Positions 1 to 4,544 of a stretch of 6,670 nucleotides of DNA are shown here, one piece after another. The stretch's first letter is position 1; each line of letters starts with the position of its first letter. Under the pieces are notes generated by a model. It was not told the DNA's origin, ran no database searches, and saw only the letters and a list, made by a program, of their open reading frames with translations. This stretch comes from an uncultured Clostridia bacterium (lineage in GTDB: Bacteria; Bacillota_A; Clostridia; Oscillospirales; Oscillospiraceae), in NCBI GenBank assembly GCA_947167435.1, contig CAMVIC010000085.1, positions 1-6,670 on the forward strand. Direction: 5' to 3'. Both the position numbers and the translations under genes were made by a program.

Positions 1-63
1 ATGCACGGGGCGTGTCCGAAAGAGCTGCCGTACACAGGGAGAACGGCGGGACCAAAACAAGGC

Positions 64-79
64 AAAGTCCGTTTTATGG
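64..79 (+). repeat. 16-base shared upstream element, copy 1
   Basis: AAAGTCCGTTTTATGG at 64-79 is identical to the reverse complement of 2278-2293. It lies 71 bases upstream of the 39-aa gene start. The matching copy lies 50 bases upstream of the 38-aa gene, in the same orientation relative to its gene. Confidence 0.6.
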
Positions 80-99
80 GACTACTGAAAGCTTATACT
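72..99 (+). promoter_or_regulatory. Candidate promoter of the 39-aa gene
   Basis: TATACT at 94-99 is a good -10 box. It is preceded by TTTTAT at 72-77 with a 16-base spacer, a poor match to the -35 consensus. The TTTTAT lies inside a 16-base element repeated upstream of the gene at 2111-2227, which has the same spacing to a -10-like box. The weak -35 leaves open an activator or an alternative sigma factor. Confidence 0.33.
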
Positions 100-150
100 G
101 CGGATGTAAGGATAAGTAAATGGGTTGTAAACGCAAGGGAGGACGGGCAT

Positions 151-270
151 ATGCGCGGATATTTTACGGCGAGCGGATATTATGGGCTGGTAAACGGACA
201 ATACTGCCTCTTCGCATCGGAATCAAAGTATTATGAGAGCGTACAGAGTGAGGACGAAGGCGCGGCCTGA
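151..270 (+). CDS. Small tyrosine-rich protein of unknown function (39 aa)
   Basis: The start at 151 is chosen because AAGGGAGG lies about eight bases upstream. The frame is open further upstream to base 1, but that extension has no ribosome binding site and its composition is unlike the small protein. The product begins MRGYFTASGYYGLVNGQY and has six tyrosines and four glycines in its first 30 residues, then an acidic tail (SEDEGAA). There is no signal peptide or membrane segment. It resembles short conserved hypothetical proteins of Clostridia with a GYFTxSGYxGxVxGxYxLFAsExxYYE pattern. I recall that pattern from memory and cannot verify it here. No function is assigned. A hairpin follows the stop. 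The upstream region shares a 16-base element with the upstream region of the small membrane protein gene at 2111-2227. Confidence 0.62.
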   Translation: MRGYFTASGYYGLVNGQYCLFASESKYYESVQSEDEGAA

Positions 271-298
271 ACGATCAGAGAATACCGAAAGAATGGAG

Positions 299-327
299 AC
301 AGCCTGCCGGATCATGCGGCAGGCTGT
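299..327. terminator. Hairpin between convergent genes, probable terminator
   Basis: ACAGCCTGCCG (299-309) pairs perfectly with CGGCAGGCTGT (317-327) around a 7-base loop, giving an 11-bp GC-rich stem. It sits 28 bases past the stop at 270 and 22 bases past the minus-strand stop at 350, where a shared terminator is expected. Neither flank has a proper T-run: the plus side continues TCAGACAAAG and the minus side CTCCATTCTTTC. It may be a weak intrinsic terminator or act mainly as an mRNA 3' end structure. Confidence 0.6.
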
Positions 328-349
328 TCAGACAAAGACAGAAATAAGC

Positions 350-1201
350 TCAGAGCGGGAGCGCCCGGAGAAGCAGGTCCGGGTTTTCCGTGCTGTATTC
401 GATCTGTTCCGACCAGCGGCGCAGGCTCTCCGCCAGATCGCCGGAGAAGGTCTCGCAGAGAAAAACGAAATCCACGCAGAGAGCGGCATAAGCCAGAAGC
501 GTGTCCAGACCGAATTCCGGGAGCCGGTCCAACTGGCGGTAAACCATATAGGCGCCGATGCGGCTATACAGGGCCGGGGAAGCCTCTGACAGGCGCAGAC
601 GGGCAGACTCTGTCAGCGCGGGCAGCGCCTGCTCCATCCGGCACAGTTGGCCGGTCCAGGCGGCGTCAATGGGCTCTGTACGGGAGAAAAGCGCCAGCAT
701 CTTCTCCCAGCGGGGAAGCTCGGGGCGGGGCGCAAAGAGGAAACGCTGTTCCGGCTGCCCCAACAGTTCCGGCAGACTGCAGGCGTTTCCGGTCTCTTCC
801 GTCAAAAAGCGCAAAGGCCCTTCCTCCGCAAGCAGCAGGGCGCAGGCAGCCTCGCAGCTGAGTCCCAGACCGCACAGCTGCAGTCCGCCCAGCTCCAGAT
901 AGAAACGGGGATGCTCCGTGCAGATGTCGCACAGCGCCTCCTCGCCAAGCCTGCAGATCAACTCACACAGCCCGTCCTGCTGCAGGAAGGGGCAGCGCTC
1001 GTCCTGTGTCAGCAGGAAATGGGCGCCATCCTCCCCGCGGGACAGACAGGCGCGGAGCTTTTCTCCCAGCGGTCCCGGGACGGCTTCATAGAGACGGAGG
1101 CTGTCCTCATCCACGTCGATCTCCCAGCCCCGGCAGCAGCTGTGCCTGCAGGCGCCCGCCCGGCAGGCAAAGCGGGGATAGAAGTCCGGATAGACGGTCA
1201 T
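350..1201 (-). CDS. FliB-like protein with YkgJ-type cysteine cluster
   Basis: The 283-aa product matches the pattern annotated as flagellin lysine-N-methylase (FliB). An N-terminal cysteine cluster (C13, C18, C22, C23, then GWEIDVD) is followed by a second group (C70 in CPFL, C79, C83, C91, C94 in CDICTEHPR) and by C110, C116 and C120. Such clusters in the YkgJ/FliB group are thought to bind zinc or an iron-sulfur centre. FliB methylates flagellin lysines in Salmonella, where it is about 400 aa. This protein is much shorter, and short clostridial versions occur next to no flagellar genes, so the substrate is uncertain; no flagellar gene is visible here. The C-terminal SEQIEYSTENPDLL looks like the family's usual ending, so it is probably complete. 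The start overlaps the stop of the upstream methyltransferase (ATGA, bases 1198-1201), and GGAGGG lies six bases upstream, indicating translational coupling. Confidence 0.72.
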   Translation of the reverse strand: MTVYPDFYPRFACRAGACRHSCCRGWEIDVDEDSLRLYEAVPGPLGEKLRACLSRGEDGAHFLLTQDERCPFLQQDGLCELICRLGEEALCDICTEHPRFYLELGGLQLCGLGLSCEAACALLLAEEGPLRFLTEETGNACSLPELLGQPEQRFLFAPRPELPRWEKMLALFSRTEPIDAAWTGQLCRMEQALPALTESARLRLSEASPALYSRIGAYMVYRQLDRLPEFGLDTLLAYAALCVDFVFLCETFSGDLAESLRRWSEQIEYSTENPDLLLRALPL

Positions 1202-2034
1202 CTCCTGCCCTCCACGCGGCTGAGCTGCCAGAAGGCAACCGCGCTGGCGGCGGCTACATTCAGGGAATCGACCCCGTGGGACATGGGAATCCGTACGGTG
1301 TAGTCACAGTCGGCGATGGTTCTGTCTGCCAGGCCTTCGCCTTCGGTGCCAAGTACGACCGCCAGCTTCTCCTCAGAGAGAAGCTGCGGATCGTCGATGG
1401 AGACCGAGTCGTCCCGCAGGGCCATGGCGGCGGTCTGAAAGCCCAGCTGATGCAGTGCTTCCAGCCCGGGGTGAGGCCAGTCCTCCGGACGGCTGCCGAC
1501 GTGAGTCCAGGGAATCTGAAAGACAGTACCCATGCTGACCCGGACGGCGCGGCGGTACAGCGGATCACAGCAGGAGGGGGTCAGCAGCACCGCATCCATG
1601 CCCAGGGCGGCAGCGGAGCGGAAGATGGCCCCCACGTTGGTGGGGTTCATGATGTTTTCCAGTACGGCGATGCGCCGGGCGTTGGCACAGACCGTGAGCA
1701 GACCCGGCTCCGGCCGTCGGCGCATGGCGCACAGTACGCCCCGGGTCAGGGGAAAGCCGGTCAGCTGTGTCAGCACCGGCAGCGGCGCGGTGTACAGGGG
1801 GATGTCCCCGCAGCGCGCTACCACTTCCCGGGCCTGCCCCTCAATGTGCCGCCGCTCCATCAGCAGAGACACGGGCTCATAGCCCGCGTCCAGCGCCCGG
1901 AGAATCACGTTTGGGCTTTCTGCGATGAAGAGACCCTTGTTCAGATCCGCCCGGCTTTTCAGCTGTCCCTCCGTGAGCCGGGCATACACGTCCAGCTCGG
2001 GGGCGGAAAAATCCGTTATTTTGTAAATGGCCAT
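1198..2034 (-). CDS. TrmH/SpoU-family RNA 2'-O-methyltransferase
   Basis: The 278-aa product is a SPOUT-class methyltransferase, expected to transfer methyl from S-adenosylmethionine to a ribose 2'-OH in rRNA or tRNA. All three SpoU motifs are visible: motif 1 at 130-141 (NPTNVGAIFRSA, with the catalytic arginine), motif 2 at 226-235 (VVLGTEGEGL region) and motif 3 at 249-263 (IPMSHGVDSLNVAAA), which form the knotted cofactor site. Residues 1-110 look like the substrate-binding N-terminal domain (LKSRADLNKGLFIAES), as in RlmB/TsnR-type enzymes. The target nucleotide cannot be told from sequence. The start at 2034 (MAIYKITDF) is preferred because GAGG lies about nine bases upstream and a promoter lies just before it. 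A frame extension to 2193 is cysteine- and proline-rich and is not protein-like. It is the first gene of a two-gene unit with the FliB-like gene. Confidence 0.9.
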   Translation of the reverse strand: MAIYKITDFSAPELDVYARLTEGQLKSRADLNKGLFIAESPNVILRALDAGYEPVSLLMERRHIEGQAREVVARCGDIPLYTAPLPVLTQLTGFPLTRGVLCAMRRRPEPGLLTVCANARRIAVLENIMNPTNVGAIFRSAAALGMDAVLLTPSCCDPLYRRAVRVSMGTVFQIPWTHVGSRPEDWPHPGLEALHQLGFQTAAMALRDDSVSIDDPQLLSEEKLAVVLGTEGEGLADRTIADCDYTVRIPMSHGVDSLNVAAASAVAFWQLSRVEGRR

Positions 2035-2067
2035 GTCATCCTCGCTTGCTTTGCGTATTCCTGGGCC

Positions 2068-2096
2068 AGTATACGGGATTTTTCCGCCTTTCGCAA
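2068..2096 (-). promoter_or_regulatory. Promoter of the methyltransferase/FliB-like pair
   Basis: On the minus strand, TTGCGA (2096-2091) and TATACT (2073-2068) are separated by 17 bases, close to the sigma-A consensus. Transcription would start near 2061, about 26 bases before the start codon at 2034. This supports the short start and gives the pair a promoter independent of the small gene upstream. Confidence 0.72.
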
Positions 2097-2110
2097 GAGC
2101 TGCGCAAAAT

Positions 2111-2227
2111 TTACAGCGCCAGGAAGAAAAGCACGGCGGCGGGCAGCATTGCCAGCAGATAGAGCGACTCGACAAGCAGCTGCATGGGTTCACGGGAAGT
2201 GGCGGTCAGATCGTTGTTTTCGTTCAT
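2111..2227 (-). CDS. Small predicted single-span membrane protein (38 aa)
   Basis: Reading the minus strand from ATG at 2227 gives 38 codons and a TAA at 2111. GGAGGG lies exactly six bases upstream, as strong a ribosome binding site as any in the window. The first 16 residues (MNENNDLTATSREPMQ) are hydrophilic. From about residue 17 the chain is hydrophobic (LLVESLYLLAMLPAAVLFF) and ends within that stretch, so it could be a tail-anchored or peripheral membrane peptide. I do not recognise the family. It diverges from the WYL regulator and lies 76 bases upstream of the methyltransferase with no clear terminator between, so some read-through is likely. It could be a target of the regulator. 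The main doubt is its small size; a chance ORF with such a ribosome binding site and clean hydrophobic pattern is unlikely. Confidence 0.6.
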   Translation of the reverse strand: MNENNDLTATSREPMQLLVESLYLLAMLPAAVLFFLAL

Positions 2228-2257
2228 GAGTATCCCTCCGTTTTCTTGGTTGACATA

Positions 2258-2285
2258 ATGGTATCATTCTGCCGTGGCCATAAAA
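2258..2285 (-). promoter_or_regulatory. Candidate promoter of the 38-aa gene
   Basis: On the minus strand, TTTTAT (2285-2280) and TACCAT (2263-2258) lie 16 bases apart. Both boxes are weak matches to consensus. The geometry is the same as in the candidate promoter at 72-99, and the upstream half is the same 16-base element. CATTAT a few bases on is another possible -10 box. Confidence 0.28.
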
Positions 2286-2293
2286 CGGACTTT
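2278..2293 (-). repeat. 16-base shared upstream element, copy 2
   Basis: The reverse complement of these bases is AAAGTCCGTTTTATGG, identical to 64-79. It lies in the divergent region between the 38-aa gene and the WYL regulator, oriented towards the 38-aa gene. Confidence 0.6.
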
Positions 2294-2320
2294 CGCGGGA
2301 AAACTTTTTTTACGGAGTCC

Positions 2321-2349
2321 TTTTTAATGGACTATACATGTGGTATACT
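2321..2349 (+). promoter_or_regulatory. Promoter of the WYL regulator
   Basis: TATACT at 2344-2349 has an extended -10 (TG at 2341-2342). TTTTTA at 2321-2326 is a weak -35 box with a 17-base spacer. Transcription would start near 2356, about 22 bases before the start codon. The extended -10 compensates for the poor -35. Confidence 0.62.
2331..2349. promoter_or_regulatory. Inverted repeat over the -10 box, candidate operator
   Basis: TATAC (2333-2337) and GTATA (2343-2347) are perfect inverted arms around ATGTG. A further A/T match at 2331 and 2349 flanks one C/C mismatch. The right arm overlaps the -10 TATACT, so a protein bound here would block transcription of the regulator gene. Autoregulation is inferred from position alone. 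Confidence 0.35.
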
Positions 2350-2377
2350 TGAAAAAAACTCTGGGAGGCGCGTTTGC

Positions 2378-3364
2378 ATGGCGAAAGCCGGGAATCAGAA
2401 ACTGAAGCTGTTGGTCCTGCTCCGCTACCTGATGCGGCAAAGCGACGAGCAGCATCCGGTCACGGTGGCACAGATGATCGAGGAGCTGGAGCGGCAGGGC
2501 ATCTCCGCCGAACGCAAGAGCATTTACGACGATCTGGAGGCGCTGCGTCTGTTCGGTGTCGACGTGGTGCAGCAGCGTGGAAAAAACACCACGTATTATG
2601 TTGGCAGCAGAGATTTCGAACTGCCGGAGCTGAAGCTGCTGGTGGACAGCATCCAGTCCTCCAAATTCATTACCCAGCGCAAGACCCTGGCCCTGATCAA
2701 AAAGATTGAGAATCTGGCCAGTGTTTACGACGCACAGCTGCTGGAACGCCAGGTCTACGTTCGGAATCGGGTGAAGAGCATGAACGAGAGCGTCTATTAT
2801 AATGTGGACGAGATCTCCGGCGCCATCACCCGGGATCGGGCCATCCGTTTTCGCTATTATGAGTTTACCGTGGAGAAAGAGCGTCAGTTTCGCCACGGCG
2901 GCGCGTTTTATACCGTCAGTCCCTTTGCCCTCATGTGGGACGACGAGAATTACTATATGCTGGCCTGGGACGCATGGGCAGGGCAGATGCGCCACTACCG
3001 GGTGGACAAGATGACCCAGATCTCCACGCTGGAGCAGGAACGGGAGGGCAAGGATGCCTATCGGGAAGTGGATATGTCCGCCTATTCCAAGAAGGTGTTC
3101 GGAATGTTCACCGGGAAGGAGTACCCGGTGCGCCTTCGCTTTGTCAACCACCTTGCCGGCGCGGTGATAGATCGTTTCGGCAAGGATATTACCCTGATTC
3201 GCGACGGGGCGGAGCACTTTACCGTCACGGTGAAGGTGGTGGTGAGCCCTCAGTTCTTCGCCTGGATTTTCGGCTTCGGCGCGGAGGCGGAGGTTCTTTC
3301 GCCGCCTGCCGTCCGGGAGGAATTGAAGCGCACGGCAAGACAGATTGCGGAGATATATGAGTAA
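2378..3364 (+). CDS. WYL-domain helix-turn-helix transcriptional regulator
   Basis: The 328-aa product has an N-terminal winged helix-turn-helix (about residues 8-75). It contains the VTVAQMIEELERQGISAERKSIYDDLEAL pattern (positions 28-56) typical of the HTH_11/DeoR-like fold found with WYL domains. A WYL ligand-sensing domain follows (about 140-215; INxxxYEFT-like RYYEF at 159-163, FYTVSPFALMWDDENYYMLAWD region 177-198, HYRVDKM 206-212), then a C-terminal WCX-type extension (250-327). The signature WYL triplet is YYM here (192-194). Family members are cytoplasmic DNA-binding proteins that sense nucleic acids or small ligands. The start at 2378 has GGGAGG nine bases upstream and a promoter in front; the open frame back to 2027 runs through the opposite-strand genes and is not coding. 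It diverges from the 38-aa gene and is monocistronic, ending at a hairpin. Its target is not visible; itself and the divergent small gene are candidates. Confidence 0.9.
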   Translation: MAKAGNQKLKLLVLLRYLMRQSDEQHPVTVAQMIEELERQGISAERKSIYDDLEALRLFGVDVVQQRGKNTTYYVGSRDFELPELKLLVDSIQSSKFITQRKTLALIKKIENLASVYDAQLLERQVYVRNRVKSMNESVYYNVDEISGAITRDRAIRFRYYEFTVEKERQFRHGGAFYTVSPFALMWDDENYYMLAWDAWAGQMRHYRVDKMTQISTLEQEREGKDAYREVDMSAYSKKVFGMFTGKEYPVRLRFVNHLAGAVIDRFGKDITLIRDGAEHFTVTVKVVVSPQFFAWIFGFGAEAEVLSPPAVREELKRTARQIAEIYE

Positions 3365-3395
3365 TACCGACGGATAGCGGTACAAACGGTATAAA

Positions 3396-3432
3396 AATAT
3401 GCCGGCAGGAGAGATTCACCTGCCGGCATATT
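3396..3432 (-). terminator. Strong hairpin terminator between convergent regulator and degV genes
   Basis: AATATGCCGGCAGG (3396-3409) pairs perfectly with CCTGCCGGCATATT (3419-3432) around a 9-base loop, a 14-bp stem. On the minus strand it is followed by a run of T (stem end plus TTTAT), the form expected of an intrinsic terminator for the degV gene, whose stop is six bases upstream. On the plus strand it lies 31 bases past the regulator's stop with a weaker tail (CAATTCTC), so it probably serves both. Confidence 0.85.
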
Positions 3433-3438
3433 CAATTC

Positions 3439-4323
3439 TCAGTCCGGGGAACGGTCGCCGCAGAGGTAAAAGACGGCAAGCAGGCCCGGCCCCGTATGGG
3501 CGCCGATGACAACGCCCAAACTGCCCAGCTGGATCTGCCCAACCTGGGGACAGGCGGCCTCGATCTGGTCTGCCACCCACTGGGCGTCATCCCTGCAGTC
3601 TGCGTGCAGGATCAGAAATTCTGTTCCCGAGGCGTCGATCTTGCTCAGATCGTGGAGAACCCCGTCCCGGATGGCGTTCAGCGCCGCCCTGCGGCCCCGC
3701 GCCTTTTTCACCACGTCCAGGGTGCCTGCGTCAGGCACATAGAGCACGGGCTTGATGTTCAGCAGGGAGCCTACCAGCGCAGAGGCGTTGGAGACCCGGC
3801 CGCCCATTTTCAGATAATTCAGGTCGTCCACCGTGAAGCGGTGGGCGATCTTCAGCTTGTGCTCCTCGCCCCAGGCGATGAGGGCATCCATGTCCAGGCC
3901 CTCTTCCATCCGACGCACCATATTCATCACCAGAAGCCCGAGACCGCCGGAGATGCAGCGGGTGTCCATCACATAGAGCCGGCGCTCGGGAAACTCCTCC
4001 TGCAGCATAGCTGCCGCCTTGAGAGAATTCTCGTAGGAGACGGACATTTTGGTGGACATGTCCAGAAAAAGCAGATCCTTTCCGGTCTTCAGCAAACCCT
4101 TGAAGAAGTCGTAATAAATGAACTCGTTGATCATGGAGGTCTTGAGCAGGTCCCCGGCACGCATACCGCGGTAGACGGCGGCGCGCGTCTCCTCACGGCA
4201 GTCATCCTCTCGGGGGTCGCCGTTGACCGTATAGGGATAGGATACGAAGGGGATGCCGTGGGCATCCAGATAAGTTCTGGGCAGATCCGAGGTGGAGGAT
4301 GTGGCAAGAATATAATCCGACAT
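3439..4323 (-). CDS. DegV family fatty-acid-binding protein
   Basis: The 294-aa product fits the usual DegV length (about 280-300). Family landmarks appear in order: TSSTSDLP at 8-15, KTSMIN at 61-66 (the TSqps-like ligand loop), LDMSTKMSVSYENS near 87-100, DTRCISGGLG at 120-129, the FTVDDLNYLKMGGRVS stretch at 163-178 followed by LLNIKPVL, and IGAHTGPG at 273-280. DegV/FakB proteins are cytoplasmic and bind one fatty acid. FakB presents it to the kinase FakA for phosphorylation and entry into phospholipid synthesis. No fakA is in the window, so a role with that kinase is inference from the family. The start at 4323 has AAGGAG about nine bases upstream. Longer in-frame starts to 4494 lie within or beyond the promoter and are rejected. 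It diverges from the beta-CASP nuclease gene. Confidence 0.9.
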   Translation of the reverse strand: MSDYILATSSTSDLPRTYLDAHGIPFVSYPYTVNGDPREDDCREETRAAVYRGMRAGDLLKTSMINEFIYYDFFKGLLKTGKDLLFLDMSTKMSVSYENSLKAAAMLQEEFPERRLYVMDTRCISGGLGLLVMNMVRRMEEGLDMDALIAWGEEHKLKIAHRFTVDDLNYLKMGGRVSNASALVGSLLNIKPVLYVPDAGTLDVVKKARGRRAALNAIRDGVLHDLSKIDASGTEFLILHADCRDDAQWVADQIEAACPQVGQIQLGSLGVVIGAHTGPGLLAVFYLCGDRSPD

Positions 4324-4390
4324 TTGCTTACTCCTTTTTTGTACAGTCGCGGCAGCCTGATGCAGCGGATGATTCATTTGGATCAGACAT

Positions 4391-4401
4391 AACCAAATAA
4401 C
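4391..4401 (+). repeat. 11-base repeat AACCAAATAAC, copy at the degV start site
   Basis: AACCAAATAAC lies immediately downstream of the degV -10 box, covering its predicted start site. The same 11 bases occur at 4514-4524 at the start site of the divergent nuclease gene. The copies point the same way on the chromosome, and so in opposite ways relative to transcription. Confidence 0.5.
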
Positions 4402-4402
4402 C

Positions 4403-4430
4403 ATTATACCATAGTGCGGACAATTGGCAA
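4403..4430 (-). promoter_or_regulatory. Promoter of the degV-family gene
   Basis: On the minus strand, TTGCCA (4430-4425) and a perfect TATAAT (4408-4403) are 16 bases apart, with TGG directly before the -10 forming an extended -10. The start site would be near 4396, leaving a leader of about 73 bases. It is the best promoter in the window. Confidence 0.8.
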
Positions 4431-4483
4431 GAACAGAATTCCTGCTTTTCAGAGTGTTCGATTGTAAAGTTTTTCGGGAACAG

Positions 4484-4512
4484 TTGCCTTGCATCGATGC
4501 TTGGTGTAAAAT
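4484..4512 (+). promoter_or_regulatory. Promoter of the beta-CASP nuclease gene
   Basis: TTGCCT (4484-4489) and TAAAAT (4507-4512) are 17 bases apart. The start site would be near 4519, about 26 bases before the TTG codon. The spacer contains a perfect 10-base palindrome, GCATCGATGC (4491-4500), a possible operator. Confidence 0.7.
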
Positions 4513-4513
4513 A

Positions 4514-4524
4514 AACCAAATAAC
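4514..4524 (+). repeat. 11-base repeat AACCAAATAAC, copy at the nuclease start site
   Basis: This is the second copy, two bases after the -10 TAAAAT of the nuclease promoter and 123 bases from the first copy. Position over both start sites suggests a shared protein site, but AT-rich leaders can produce such matches by chance. Confidence 0.5.
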
Positions 4525-4544
4525 TGCAAAGGGAGATGACCGGT

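Noticed and set aside
2035..2193. 53-codon upstream extension of the RNA methyltransferase
   Set aside because: The extension covers the near-consensus promoter at 2068-2096 and is cysteine- and proline-rich. The ribosome binding site fits the start at 2034.
1006..2229. 407-codon plus-strand frame opposite the methyltransferase and FliB-like genes
   Set aside because: The product is rich in R, G, P and Q with no family features; it is an antisense shadow common in GC-rich DNA.
2250..2267. TTGACA with nearby TATCAT on the plus strand
   Set aside because: The spacing is only six bases and nothing resembling a -10 box lies 16-18 bases downstream, so it is not a promoter as it stands.
2027..2377. 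117-codon upstream extension of the WYL regulator frame
   Set aside because: It runs through the 38-aa gene and the regulator's promoter, has no ribosome binding site at its start, and the family fold begins at 2378.
4324..4494. 57-codon upstream extension of the DegV protein
   Set aside because: It overlaps the TATAAT promoter; AAGGAG and the family N-terminus support the start at 4323.
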